NCBI RefSeq assembly: GCF_016741935.1
Contig: NZ_JAERRG010000010.1
Span: 279,782-343,781, forward strand
DNA from: Streptomyces endocoffeicus
GTDB taxonomy: Bacteria > Actinomycetota > Actinomycetes > Streptomycetales > Streptomycetaceae
Reading direction: 5' to 3'
Length of the DNA stretch: 64,000 nt
The position numbers and the translations under genes are program-made. Below the pieces are notes generated by a model. The model ran no database searches. It had not been told where the DNA came from and saw nothing but the letters and a program-made list of their open reading frames with translations. Position 1 is the stretch's first letter, and every line of letters begins with the position of its first letter. Below, piece by piece: positions 20,910 to 29,733 of this stretch.

Positions 20910-20989
20910 GCGGCCCCTCCATGTCACACCTGTCACGTACGCTGCGAGACAATTGAGCAGTGCACGCACACCAACCGTGGAGGGGCCGC
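20910..20989 (+). promoter_or_regulatory. Long-range inverted repeat sequestering the moaA ribosome site
   Basis: GCGGCCCCTCCA (20910-20921) is perfectly complementary to TGGAGGGGCCGC (20978-20989). The right arm contains the moaA Shine-Dalgarno GGAGGGG, ending five bases before ATG 20994. If transcribed as one RNA, the left arm could hide the ribosome site. A promoter inside the 56-base interval would remove the left arm. Confidence 0.6.
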
Positions 20990-20993
20990 CACC

Positions 20994-21983
20994 ATGTTGA
21001 TCGACACCTATGGTCGCGTAGCCACCGACCTGCGTGTCTCCCTGACCGACCGCTGCAATCTGCGCTGCACCTACTGCATGCCCGAAGAGGGCCTGCAGTG
21101 GCTCGCCAAACCGGATCTGCTCACCGACGACGAGATAGTCCGGCTGATCCGGATCGCCGTCACCGAGCTCGGGGTCACCGAGGTCCGCTTCACCGGCGGT
21201 GAGCCACTGCTGCGCCCCGGTCTGGTCGGCATCGTGGAGCGCTGCGCGGGCCTCGACCCGCGCCCCCGGATGTCGCTGACCACCAACGGCATCGGTTTGG
21301 AGCGCACCGCCCAGGCCCTGCGCGACGCGGGCCTGGACCGGGTCAATGTCTCGCTCGACACCCTGCGTCCGGAGGTGTTCCAGGCCATCACCCGGCGCAA
21401 GCGCCATGGCGATGTGCTGCGCGGCCTCGACGCGGCGCACACCGCCGGGCTGACCCCGGTGAAGGTCAACGCCGTGCTGATGCCGGGGCTCAACGACGAC
21501 GAGGCGCCAGAGCTGCTCGCCTGGGCCCTGGAAAACGGCTATGAGCTGCGCTTCATCGAGCAAATGCCGCTCGATGCGCAGCACGGCTGGAAGCGCGACG
21601 GCATGATCACCGCCGGGGACATCCTGACCAGTCTCCGCACCCGCTTCGCCCTCACCGCCGAGGGCGAGGACGAGCGCGGCTCCGCGCCCGCCGAGCGCTG
21701 GCTGGTCGACGGCGGCCCGGCCCGGGTCGGCGTCATCGCCTCGGTCACCCGCCCGTTCTGCCGCGCCTGCGACCGCACCCGGCTGACCGCCGACGGGCAG
21801 GTGCGCACCTGCCTCTTCGCGCGCGAGGAGTCCGATCTGCGCGGAGCGCTGCGCTCCGGCGCCCCGGACGAGGAGATCGCGCGGCTGTGGCGGCTGGCGA
21901 TGTGGGGCAAGAAGGCCGGATCCGGGCTCGATGACCCGTCGTTCCTCCAGCCGGACCGGCCGATGTCGGCGATCGGCGGCTGA
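20994..21983 (+). CDS. moaA: GTP 3',8-cyclase MoaA, molybdenum cofactor synthesis
   Basis: A 329-aa radical-SAM enzyme. LTDRCNLRCTYCMPEEGLQW carries the CxxxCxxC cluster for the first 4Fe-4S and SAM. The C-terminal part has CRACDRTRLTADGQVRTCLF for the second cluster. The end is IGG, the usual double-Gly tail. It converts GTP to 3',8-cyclo-GTP, the first step of molybdopterin synthesis. ATG 20994 has a strong GGAGGGG site that is also part of an inverted repeat. The stop directly abuts the stop of the converging gene. Confidence 0.95.
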   Translation: MLIDTYGRVATDLRVSLTDRCNLRCTYCMPEEGLQWLAKPDLLTDDEIVRLIRIAVTELGVTEVRFTGGEPLLRPGLVGIVERCAGLDPRPRMSLTTNGIGLERTAQALRDAGLDRVNVSLDTLRPEVFQAITRRKRHGDVLRGLDAAHTAGLTPVKVNAVLMPGLNDDEAPELLAWALENGYELRFIEQMPLDAQHGWKRDGMITAGDILTSLRTRFALTAEGEDERGSAPAERWLVDGGPARVGVIASVTRPFCRACDRTRLTADGQVRTCLFAREESDLRGALRSGAPDEEIARLWRLAMWGKKAGSGLDDPSFLQPDRPMSAIGG

Positions 21984-22223
21984 TCACTGGTCTTCGGTGG
22001 CCGACCATTCCTCCAGCGTCACCACGTCCTTGAGGAAGCCCCGCACTCCGAGGAACTCCGAGAGATATTCGCGGTGTTCCTCGCAGGCGAGCCAGGTCTT
22101 GCGCCGCTCCGGGGTGTGGATCTTGGGGTTGTTCCAGGCCAGCACCCATACGGCGGGGGCGTGGCAGCCCTTGGCGGAGCAGATCACGGTGTCGGTCTCG
22201 GCGGCGGTCTCACGGGTGTTCAC
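21984..22223 (-). CDS. Small conserved Streptomyces protein
   Basis: The 79-aa protein from GTG 22223 contains SAKGCHAPAVWVLAWNNPKI, then HTPERRKTWLACEEHREYLS. Two Cys and several His suggest a metal or zinc-knuckle-like site. Homologues are common in Streptomyces beside moaA and are sometimes mislabelled acetone carboxylase; nothing here supports that activity. Stop codons of this gene and moaA are adjacent. Confidence 0.8.
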   Translation of the reverse strand: MNTRETAAETDTVICSAKGCHAPAVWVLAWNNPKIHTPERRKTWLACEEHREYLSEFLGVRGFLKDVVTLEEWSATEDQ

Positions 22224-22257
22224 ACCGCAGACTCTACGAAAAGCGCGCCGGACATGA

Positions 22258-22295
22258 CGACGCCGGGCAGCCACGGGGGGAGCCGCCCGGCGTCG
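22258..22295. terminator. Intergenic hairpin
   Basis: CGACGCCGGGC (22258-22268) pairs with GCCCGGCGTCG (22285-22295) around a 16-base loop. It lies about 120 bases downstream of the DUF3099 gene on the minus strand and just upstream of the small protein gene, so it may end the DUF3099 message. Confidence 0.55.
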
Positions 22296-22416
22296 GTCCG
22301 TCGCTCCGACGGGGGATGCGGAGCGCGTACGCAGTATGTCACGAGGGATGGGGCCCGGTGCACCGGTACTGCACTATTGATCTGAGGTTTTCTTGAGCTT
22401 ACGGAAACGTGGCAGG

Positions 22417-22806
22417 TCAGCCACGCTCACCGCGTCCAGGCTCGCTGATATGTCCGACGTCCTCCGGGACGGATTCCGCCCCATCGGGATCGCTCGGCTC
22501 CTCTCCGCGCCCGGCGATCAGCATCGGACGGGGCGGGGTCGGGATGAAGGTGGTGGGCAGCGAAGTGACGTTCTCCCGGCCCGCGTTGGCTATCACGACC
22601 GCGATGTAGGGCAGCACCGCGCCGAGCACCAGAGCCACGATCGCCACATGGCGCTCCACGTTCCACAACACCGCCGCCAGCACGACCGCGAGGGTCCGGA
22701 CCGACATCGAGATCACATAGCGGCGCTGCCGGCCGCGTACGTCGTCGGCCAGCCCCTGTCGCGCTCCGGTGATTCGGAAGACCTCCGCATCGCCGTGCTT
22801 CCGCAT
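22417..22806 (-). CDS. DUF3099 membrane protein
   Basis: A 129-aa protein with two adjacent hydrophobic helices (RYVISMSVRTLAVVLAAVLW and HVAIVALVLGAVLPYIAVVI), the DUF3099 pattern, followed by an extended acidic tail (about residues 95-129). ATG 22806 gives MRKHGDAEVFRITGARQGL; a GTG seven codons upstream is possible. Function unknown. Confidence 0.82.
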   Translation of the reverse strand: MRKHGDAEVFRITGARQGLADDVRGRQRRYVISMSVRTLAVVLAAVLWNVERHVAIVALVLGAVLPYIAVVIANAGRENVTSLPTTFIPTPPRPMLIAGRGEEPSDPDGAESVPEDVGHISEPGRGERG

Positions 22807-23022
22807 CACGTTCCACCACCTGATCACCGAGCGGGCTTACCCCGCTCTGGGACGTACTCAACGTTACGCCGCGCCTGCTGTCGGTTCGAGACCGGGGCAC
22901 CCTGATGGGTGCCGTCTCCGGCTACGCCAGAGGGCGTATCGGCTCTCCGGCGTGCGCCGTACCCGAAGTGGTCGAACACTGGGAGGGATGTGCATCCCCT
23001 CGCCGCGTGTCAGGGAGGCGAC

Positions 23023-23307
23023 ATGAACTGGCTATGGGCGATCGTCGTGGGCCTGATCCTGGGTGTGATCGCCAGGGCGATCCTGCCCGGCAAACAGGCC
23101 ATTCCGCTGTGGCTGACCTGCGTCTACGGCATCCTCGGCGGCATGCTGGGGAACGCGGTGGCCGGCTGGATCGGGGTCAGGACCACCGGCGGCTTCGACT
23201 GGATCCGGCATCTGCTGCAGCTGGGGTTTGCGGTGGCGATCGTGGCCATGGGCACCCCGCTGTGGCACTCCATCCGCGGTGGCGGACGCAGACGTAGTAC
23301 GACCTGA
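23023..23307 (+). CDS. GlsB/YeaQ-like small membrane protein
   Basis: A 94-aa hydrophobic protein with three predicted helices. The first, MNWLWAIVVGLILGVIARAI, is followed by LPGKQ and matches the transglycosylase-associated GlsB/YeaQ/YmgE family. ATG 23023 is preceded by GGGAGGCG. The family is stress-associated; no exact biochemical role is known. Confidence 0.85.
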   Translation: MNWLWAIVVGLILGVIARAILPGKQAIPLWLTCVYGILGGMLGNAVAGWIGVRTTGGFDWIRHLLQLGFAVAIVAMGTPLWHSIRGGGRRRSTT

Positions 23308-23331
23308 GGGGCGCGGCGGCGGTGTGATCCG

Positions 23332-23428
23332 GTGCGCGACGGCGGCGGCCGGTACGACGGCGGCCGATGCGACGGCTGGTACGACGGCGGCGGCCGGTGC
23401 GCGTGGTGGACGCGCACCGGCCGCCGCC
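23332..23428. terminator. Repeat-rich region with an 18-bp perfect hairpin
   Basis: GGCGGCGGCCGGTGCGCG (23386-23403) and its perfect complement at 23411-23428 flank a 7-base loop between convergent genes, so it can terminate both strands. Just left of it, GACGGCGGCGGCCGGTAC-like units repeat about four times, some of which could form competing shorter stems. Confidence 0.85.
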
Positions 23429-23456
23429 CCCTTACGGCTGTGGGCCGGGGGCTGGA

Positions 23457-24872
23457 CTACACCCCGCGCACCTGGGCGATCTTCCGCCCGGCCTTGAGGT
23501 AGACCGCGCCGGAGGCCCCCGTGAGCCCGGCGGACGCCAGCGTCTCCGCGACCACCTCGGCCAGCGGGCGCACCGCCTGGGCCTCGGGCAGCACCACCGA
23601 CTCCTGGCCGCCCTCGGTCTCGATCACCAGCCGCAGACCGTTCTGCTTGGCCACCCGGCGGGCGGCCGAGGCGCTGGGCTGGAACTCCAGCACCTTGCTC
23701 AGCACGGTCGCGATGGACTCGGTGCCGTGTTCCTCGGCGTCGACCACCGGCGTCTCGACGTCGGTGAAGCTCTTCTTGGAGAACTGGGCGACGAAGCCCG
23801 CACGGGCCGCCATCGCCTTCTCGAGGCCGTACAGCGCCGCCACCACCTCGCCCGCCAGGACCTTCTTCAGATCCATCGGGTGCAGCGACCGCTCCTCGAC
23901 CCGGGCGATCGAGGCGGCGATCTCGGTGTCCGTCCACTCGGTCCATGCCTCCAGGTACGGCTTCATCAGCCGGTCCGGAATCGACATGATCTTGCCGAAG
24001 ACATCGTCGGCGGTCGCGGAGAGCGCCACATAGTTGCCCTTGGACTTGGACATCTTGGCGCCGGTGCCGTCCGTGCCCTCGATCAGCGGCATCGTGACCA
24101 CCAGCTGCGGCCGCTGCCCGCGCAGCTCCATCAGCTTGCGGCCCATCTGCAGATTGAGCAGCTGATCCGCACCGCCCAGCTCCACATCGCACTCCAGGGC
24201 CACCGAGTCGAGGGCCTGCGCGATCGGGTAGAGCAGCTCGGACATGGTCAGCCCGGAGCCCGCCGCCAGCCGGTTGCGGAAGTCCTCGCGCTGCAGCAGC
24301 TGGGAGACCGGCACCTGGGAGAGCAGCCCCAGCAGCTCCGGGAAGGTGTACGGCGCCAGCCACTCGCTGTTCTGCCGGAAGTTGACCTTCTCGAAGTCGA
24401 AGAACGGCCGGACCTGGTCCTGGTAGCCCGCGAGGTTCCGGGCGATGTCCTCGTCGGTCAGCGGCGGGCGCTCCGCCGTACGGCCCGACGGGTCGCCGAT
24501 CTTGGCCGTGAAGTCGCCGATCAGCAGTGTGACGTCATGCCCCATGCGCTGGAAGCGGTTGAGGATGATCATCGGGACCACATGGCCGAGGTGCACATCG
24601 GCGGCCGTCGGGTCGATGCCCAGCTTGATCGCCAGGCCCTGGCCGGCGCCGCGGCGCTCCTCGATCCGCTTGGCCAGCTCCGCCACACCGGGCAGGATCT
24701 CGACCGTACGGGACGCGATCAGCTCGGCCTGCTCCGTCGGCGACAGATCCGTCAGGTCGATATAGCGCCGCGAGCCCGTCTCCTCGAGCAGCCGCTCGAC
24801 GGTCTTGTCGGAGGAGAGGTCCTGGCTGAGGAGCTCGCTGGCGCGGGCGACGGATTCGCCGAGGCGTGTCAT
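23457..24872 (-). CDS. tyrS: Tyrosyl-tRNA synthetase
   Basis: This 471-aa class I aminoacyl-tRNA synthetase has the HIGH-type motif HLGH in GIDPTAADVHLGHVVPM and the KMSKS loop in GAKMSKSKGNYVAL. A C-terminal S4-like RNA-binding domain ends with AVYLKAGRKIAQVRG. It charges tRNA-Tyr. ATG 24872 with AGGAA upstream is a good start. I see no T-box leader in the short gap before it. Confidence 0.95.
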   Translation of the reverse strand: MTRLGESVARASELLSQDLSSDKTVERLLEETGSRRYIDLTDLSPTEQAELIASRTVEILPGVAELAKRIEERRGAGQGLAIKLGIDPTAADVHLGHVVPMIILNRFQRMGHDVTLLIGDFTAKIGDPSGRTAERPPLTDEDIARNLAGYQDQVRPFFDFEKVNFRQNSEWLAPYTFPELLGLLSQVPVSQLLQREDFRNRLAAGSGLTMSELLYPIAQALDSVALECDVELGGADQLLNLQMGRKLMELRGQRPQLVVTMPLIEGTDGTGAKMSKSKGNYVALSATADDVFGKIMSIPDRLMKPYLEAWTEWTDTEIAASIARVEERSLHPMDLKKVLAGEVVAALYGLEKAMAARAGFVAQFSKKSFTDVETPVVDAEEHGTESIATVLSKVLEFQPSASAARRVAKQNGLRLVIETEGGQESVVLPEAQAVRPLAEVVAETLASAGLTGASGAVYLKAGRKIAQVRGV

Positions 24873-24956
24873 GGCGTTCCTGGTGATAGACGAAACGGAT
24901 ATGGATGGATCCGAAACGGTCGCTTCGGATGGGCCTGGACCAGTCTATTCGGCTCC

Positions 24957-26351
24957 TCACACCCCCTTGCTGACCGAGCTCATATTGAAGTCCGGAATGC
25001 GCAGCGGCGGCACCGCGGCGCGGTTGAAGTAGTCGCTCCACTCCCGCGCCAGCGTCCGCTCGGTGCGGCCCGCCTCGGTGGCGCGGGCGAGCAGACCCAC
25101 CGGCGACTCGTTGAACCGGAAGTTGTTCACCTCGCCGACCACCTCGCCGTTCTCCACGAGATAGACGCCGTCCCTGGTCAGCCCGGTGAGCAGCAGCGTC
25201 GCCGGATCGACCTCGCGGATGTACCACAGGCAGGTCAGCAGCAGCCCGCGCTCGGTCGACGCGACCATCTCCTCCAGCGAGCGGGTGCCGCCCGCGTCCA
25301 CGATCAGGTTGTCGACCGCGGGGGCGAGCGGCAGCCCGGTGAGGGCGGAGGTGTGCCGGGTGGTGATCAGCTGCTGCAGCACCCCGTCCCGGACCCAGTC
25401 GGTGCCGGACAGTGGCAGACCGTTGTCGAAGACCGACGTGTCGTCCCCGGACGAGTGCGCGATCACGAACGGCGCCGCCTCAAGCCCCGGCGCGGCCGGG
25501 TCGCTGCGCAGTGTGAAGGGCAGCTCGGACAGCTTCTCGCCGACCCGGGTGCCACCGCCCGGCTTGCTGAAGACCGTACGGCCCTCCGCCGCGTCCCGGG
25601 CCGAGGACGACCACAGCTGGTCGATCAGCAGATCGGCCACCGCGCTCGGGGGCAGCAGCGTCTCGTAGCGGCCGGCCGGCAGCTCGACCCTGCGCTCGGC
25701 CCAGGCGAGCCGCCGGGCGAGCTCGGCGTCGATCGCGGCCGGGTCCACATCGGTGAAGTCCCGGGTGGCCCGCCCGGCCCAGGCCGAACGCGTCCGGTCC
25801 GGTGACTTGGCGTTGACCTCGAGCGTGCCGGTGGGCTGGTCATGGCGCAGCCGCAGCCCGGTGGAGCTGCCGAGATAGCTGGAGACCAGCTCATGGTGGG
25901 CGAATCCGTACAGCTCCCGGCCGCCCGCGCGGGCCCGGGCGAAGGACTCGCCGAGGGCGGGCGCGAAGCCGGCGAACACCTCGGAGGAGGTCACCGCGGG
26001 GGAGTCGGCGAAGCCGGGGGAGACCGCCGCGCCCGGATCCCGCTCCACCAGCGGCTGGGCGTCCTCGGCCGGCTCCGCCTCCCGCGCCGCCGCCTCGGCG
26101 GCCCGGACCAGCGGCTCCAGCTCCTCGGCGGTGACCGCGGACCGGGACACCACGCCCGAGGCGGTGCCCTGCCCGCCGTTCACGGTGGCCACGACGGTCA
26201 GGGTGCGGCCGCGGGTGACGCCGTTGGTCGTCAGGGCGTTGCCCGCCCAGCGCAGATTGGCCGTCGAGGTCTCGTTGGCGATCACCACACAGCCGTCCGC
26301 GCGGGACAGCTCCAGGGCGCGCTCGACGATCTCATGGGGCTGCACGCTCAT
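24957..26351 (-). CDS. TldE/PmbA-type metalloprotease-related protein
   Basis: A 464-aa protein of the TldD/PmbA family, TldE type: it lacks the HExxxH zinc motif and ends with GEVVGEVNNFRFNESPVGLL. TldE forms a heterodimer with TldD that degrades or matures peptides, for example microcins and RiPP leaders. Its ATG overlaps the tldD stop by four bases, consistent with stoichiometric production. Confidence 0.9.
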   Translation of the reverse strand: MSVQPHEIVERALELSRADGCVVIANETSTANLRWAGNALTTNGVTRGRTLTVVATVNGGQGTASGVVSRSAVTAEELEPLVRAAEAAAREAEPAEDAQPLVERDPGAAVSPGFADSPAVTSSEVFAGFAPALGESFARARAGGRELYGFAHHELVSSYLGSSTGLRLRHDQPTGTLEVNAKSPDRTRSAWAGRATRDFTDVDPAAIDAELARRLAWAERRVELPAGRYETLLPPSAVADLLIDQLWSSSARDAAEGRTVFSKPGGGTRVGEKLSELPFTLRSDPAAPGLEAAPFVIAHSSGDDTSVFDNGLPLSGTDWVRDGVLQQLITTRHTSALTGLPLAPAVDNLIVDAGGTRSLEEMVASTERGLLLTCLWYIREVDPATLLLTGLTRDGVYLVENGEVVGEVNNFRFNESPVGLLARATEAGRTERTLAREWSDYFNRAAVPPLRIPDFNMSSVSKGV

Positions 26352-27886
26352 CGTCCGGCCTCCTGGGTGGTGTTGAGGATGTTGACGCCGCGGAACAGCG
26401 CCGACGGGCAGCCGTGCGAGACCGCCGCGATCTGCCCGGGCTGGGCCTTGCCGCAGTTGAAGGCGCCGCCCAGGACATACGTCCGCGGGCCGCCCACGGC
26501 CGTCATCGAACCCCAGAAGTCGGTGGTGGTGGCCTGGTAGGCGAAGTCGCGCACCTGCCCGGCGAGAGCGCCGTTCCTGATGCGATACGCCCTCTGCGCC
26601 GTGAACTGGAAGTTGTACCGCTGCATATCGATCGACCAGGAGCGGTCGCCGACCAGATACAGACCGTTCTCGACATCCCCGATCAGCTCCTCCGTCGAGG
26701 GGCCACCGGGGGCGGGCCGCAGCGATACGTTCGCCATCCGCTGCACCGGCACATGGCCCGGCGAATCGGCGAAGGCGCAGCCGTTCGACCGCTCGAAACC
26801 GGTCAGCCGGGCGATCCGGCGGTCCAGCTGATAGCCGACGAGGGTGCCGCCCTTCACCAGGTCCCAGGACTGGGCGGCCACGCCCTCGTCGTCGTAGCCG
26901 ATGGTGGCCAGCCCGTGCTCGGCGGTCCGGTCCCCGGTCACATTCATCACCTCGGAGCCGTACTTCAGCTTTCCGAGCTGGTCGAAGGTGGCGAAGGAGG
27001 TGCCCGCGTACGCCGCCTCGTAGCCGAGCGCGCGGTCCAGTTCGGTGGCGTGGCCGATCGACTCATGGATGGTCAACCACAGATTGGACGGGTCCACCAC
27101 CAGGTCGTACGACCCGGCCTCGACGGATGGCGCGCGCATCTTCTCGGCCAGCAGCTCCGGGATCTCCGCCAGCTCCGCGTCCCAGTCCCAGCCGCCGCCC
27201 GCGCCGGGCCCACCGGTCAGATACTCCCAGCCGCGCCCGACCGGCGGAGCCAGGGTGCGCATCGAGTCGAACTCCCCGCTCGCCGGATCCACGGCCACGG
27301 CCGTCAGTTGCGGGTGCAGCCGCACTCGCTGCTGGCTGGTCACGGTGCCCGCCGTGTCCGCGTAGAACTTGTTCTCCTGCACGGTCAGCAGCGACGCGTC
27401 CGCGTGCGCGACCCCATCGGCCGCGAGCAGCCGCCGGCTCCACTCGGCGAGCAGTCCGGTCTTGTCGGAGTCGGCCACATCGAACGGGTTGACCTCATAC
27501 GAGGACACCCACGTCTTGTCGGCGTGCACCGGCTCGTCCGCCAACTCCACCCGCTCATCGGACCCGGCCGCCTCGATCACCTTGGCCGACAGCTTCGCCA
27601 TCGCCACCGCCTGCGAGGCCACTCGCGCGGCGGCGTCCATGTTCAGATCCACCCCCGACGCGAACCCCCACGCCCCGGCGTGCACCACCCGTACGGCATA
27701 CCCCAGGTCGGTGCTGTCGGCCGCCCCCGCGGGCTTGGCATCCCGCAACCGCCACGCGGCACTCCGCACCCGCTCCAACCGGAAGTCGGCATGCTCGGCC
27801 CCGAGCGCCCGAGCCCGCGCGAGCGCCGCGTCGGCGAGCGCCCTCAGGGGCAGCGCGAGGAAGGACGGATCAATCTCGTGCGCCAC
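26348..27886 (-). CDS. TldD-type zinc metalloprotease
   Basis: A 512-aa protein with the zinc-binding HESIGHATELDR motif (about residues 275-286) and the downstream Cys in VLGGAFNCGKAQPG. It forms the catalytic half of the TldD/E complex with the overlapping next gene. GTG 27886 is preceded by GGGGAG. No RiPP precursor is visible beside it, so its substrate here is unknown. Confidence 0.92.
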   Translation of the reverse strand: MAHEIDPSFLALPLRALADAALARARALGAEHADFRLERVRSAAWRLRDAKPAGAADSTDLGYAVRVVHAGAWGFASGVDLNMDAAARVASQAVAMAKLSAKVIEAAGSDERVELADEPVHADKTWVSSYEVNPFDVADSDKTGLLAEWSRRLLAADGVAHADASLLTVQENKFYADTAGTVTSQQRVRLHPQLTAVAVDPASGEFDSMRTLAPPVGRGWEYLTGGPGAGGGWDWDAELAEIPELLAEKMRAPSVEAGSYDLVVDPSNLWLTIHESIGHATELDRALGYEAAYAGTSFATFDQLGKLKYGSEVMNVTGDRTAEHGLATIGYDDEGVAAQSWDLVKGGTLVGYQLDRRIARLTGFERSNGCAFADSPGHVPVQRMANVSLRPAPGGPSTEELIGDVENGLYLVGDRSWSIDMQRYNFQFTAQRAYRIRNGALAGQVRDFAYQATTTDFWGSMTAVGGPRTYVLGGAFNCGKAQPGQIAAVSHGCPSALFRGVNILNTTQEAGR

Positions 27887-28042
27887 GGGCGACTCCCCTT
27901 CGTCGGTTCTGTCGATGATGTTGTCCGTCGGCAGTGAACCATGTCGCTACGACATTGGGCGCGGTAATTGCCACCGGCCCGCCGGGTCGAGGTCGCCGCC
28001 CTCGGCCTCCGGCCGCACCGCTCTGTTCTATGAAGACGACAA

Positions 28043-28070
28043 GGGCCGCCCCGGTTGCCCGGGGCGGCCC
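28043..28070 (-). terminator. Hairpin downstream of DUF397 gene
   Basis: GGGCCGCCCCGG and CCGGGGCGGCCC pair perfectly around TTGC, 15 bases beyond the DUF397 stop on the minus strand. Confidence 0.88.
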
Positions 28071-28084
28071 CCAAGGGTGGGTGG

Positions 28085-28288
28085 TTACGCGCCGAACTCC
28101 TCAGCCGTGAGACGGTCGATGAACGCGTCCCACTGGCGTATGGAGAAGGCGAGTTGTGATCCGTGGCGGTCCTTGGAGTCCCGTACGTGGACGGTGTCGG
28201 CGGTGGCGGCCACCTCGACGCACATGCCGCCCTCACCGCTGCTGTAGCTGCTCTTGAACCACGACAGTTCGATGTCGTTGTCGTTCAC
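28085..28288 (-). CDS. DUF397 protein of a WhiJ-type cluster
   Basis: A 67-aa protein from GTG 28288 with WFKSSYSSGEGGMCVEVA and VHVRDSKDR, the DUF397 signature. Such small proteins act with the neighbouring XRE/DUF5753 regulator; in S. coelicolor the WhiJ system uses a similar pair to control development. The GTG overlaps the regulator stop by four bases. Confidence 0.92.
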   Translation of the reverse strand: MNDNDIELSWFKSSYSSGEGGMCVEVAATADTVHVRDSKDRHGSQLAFSIRQWDAFIDRLTAEEFGA

Positions 28289-29082
28289 GTTTCTCCCCGC
28301 AGTTTCTCGATGAAGTCCAGCGACTCCCGTGGAGTGAGAGCCTGGGCCCTGATGATCCCGTAGCGCTGTTCGAGGGTGCGGACCGCTTTGCGATCCGTCA
28401 GCAATCTGCTGATGTCCTGGGCCTCTACGTAGGCCATCATCTGGCGCCCCTTGGGCTCCAGCAAGGCAAAGGGGCCGCCCGCTCCGGCGTGCTCTTCCAG
28501 CCCCGTCGGCATGACTTGAAGATCTACATTTCGCATCCGGCCGATGTGCAGCAGATGTTCCAACTGCGCGCGCATCACCGGTGTTCCGCCGCACGGTCGG
28601 CGCAACACCGCCTCCTCGGTCACGAAGCTCATGATGGGCGGGGGTTGCCGAGTGATGAGTTCCTGCCGTGCCAACCGGGCGGTGCCCCGCTGCTCGATGA
28701 TCTCCTCGCCCAGCATCGGGCGTTGCATCGTGAAGACAGCGCGGGCGTAATCGCCGGTCTGGAGCAACCCGTTGATCACCTGGTTCTCGTACGCGTGGAA
28801 CTCGACCGCCTGCGCCTCCAGCCGTGCCGCGCCCCGGAAGAACGCCGGGAGCTGTACGTTGGCGACTTCCTCCCTGGCCGCCCGCAGCACTCCGAACGCC
28901 TCCAGCGCCTCGTCCGCCGCGTCCAGGAAATCCGGCTGGGGCACTCGACGTCCCTGCTCGACCGAGGAGACCTGCTCCTCGCTGTACCCGATCGCCTCAC
29001 CCAACTGTGCCTGTGTGAGCCCCGCCCGTTCGCGGAAGAGCTTCACCTGCCTGCCGATGCACTTGACGATGTCACCCGCCAT
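28285..29082 (-). CDS. XRE helix-turn-helix regulator with DUF5753 domain
   Basis: A 265-aa protein. The N-terminal HTH (VKLFRERAGLTQAQLGEAIG, then YSEEQVSSVEQGRRVP) is followed by a DUF5753 domain with GLLQTGDYARAVF and EQRYGIIRAQALTPRESLDF. This is the DNA-binding member of WhiJ-type clusters. ATG 29082 is preceded by AAGGAGGTG. It is coupled to DUF397 and divergent from the ATP-binding gene, with a palindrome between them. Confidence 0.92.
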   Translation of the reverse strand: MAGDIVKCIGRQVKLFRERAGLTQAQLGEAIGYSEEQVSSVEQGRRVPQPDFLDAADEALEAFGVLRAAREEVANVQLPAFFRGAARLEAQAVEFHAYENQVINGLLQTGDYARAVFTMQRPMLGEEIIEQRGTARLARQELITRQPPPIMSFVTEEAVLRRPCGGTPVMRAQLEHLLHIGRMRNVDLQVMPTGLEEHAGAGGPFALLEPKGRQMMAYVEAQDISRLLTDRKAVRTLEQRYGIIRAQALTPRESLDFIEKLRGET

Positions 29083-29144
29083 GACCCACCCACCTCCTTG
29101 CGCGAGAACGCGCCCCTTCCCCTCGGCGTCACGGCGGTCCTCCC

Positions 29145-29169
29145 GTACGGGCACCGGCCGTGCCCGTAC
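29145..29169. promoter_or_regulatory. Perfect 10-bp inverted repeat, candidate operator
   Basis: GTACGGGCAC and GTGCCCGTAC flank a 5-base spacer in the 150-bp divergent promoter region between the XRE regulator and the ATP-binding gene. The size and placement fit an autoregulatory operator. It could also be an RNA hairpin in either leader. Confidence 0.55.
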
Positions 29170-29232
29170 CGCGACCCTGCGTACCCGCCGCCCGTCTGGT
29201 CAGGCTAGGCGCGCTTCGCCACGCTCGGTGAC

Positions 29233-29733
29233 GTGAATGGCGAAAATCCCCCTGGCGGTACGTTCGAGATGTTCTTCACCTCTTCGCGGCGCGGTGCCCG
29301 GCTCGCCCGGCGCCTCGTCGTTCGCAGACTGGAGGAATGGGGCATTGCCCGCGACAGTGACGCCTCGCAGAGCCTTGCGGTGATCGCGGGGGAACTCACG
29401 GCGAACGCCGTGAGCCATGGGCACGTGCCCGGTCGGCACTTCCATCTGCGGCTCAGCGTTCAGCCGCCGCCCGGTCCCGATGGCCGTCGGGCCCCTGCCT
29501 CGGCCCGTATCGAGGTGTCCGACGCCCGCGACGAGCGGCGTCCTGTGCTCCGTGACCAAGGAGACGAGGCGGAGGGCGGACGCGGGCTGCTGCTCGTGGA
29601 CGCGCTGGCCTCGAAGTGGGGAGTGGCCGAACGAGGCGTCGGTAAGACGGTGTGGTGCGAATACGCTCTCGCGTCCGAGGAGTGCCGGTCGCAGCAGGTC
29701 ACGGGAGACACTGGAGTCGGCGATGCGCGATGA
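29233..29733 (+). CDS. ATP-binding (anti-sigma-factor-like) HATPase protein
   Basis: A 166-aa protein of the GHKL/RsbW-like fold. GELTANAVSHGHVPG is the N-box, RIEVSDARD the G1-like box and GGRGLLLVDALA the G2 box. Such proteins are regular partners of DUF397 plus XRE/DUF5753 genes in Streptomyces. It is divergent from the regulator. Its end overlaps the start of the Uma2 gene by eleven bases. Confidence 0.88.
   Translation: MNGENPPGGTFEMFFTSSRRGARLARRLVVRRLEEWGIARDSDASQSLAVIAGELTANAVSHGHVPGRHFHLRLSVQPPPGPDGRRAPASARIEVSDARDERRPVLRDQGDEAEGGRGLLLVDALASKWGVAERGVGKTVWCEYALASEECRSQQVTGDTGVGDAR

Noticed and set aside
22417..24872. T-box leader before tyrS
   Set aside because: The gap before tyrS is only about 80 bases and shows no T-box sequence or specifier-like hairpin.
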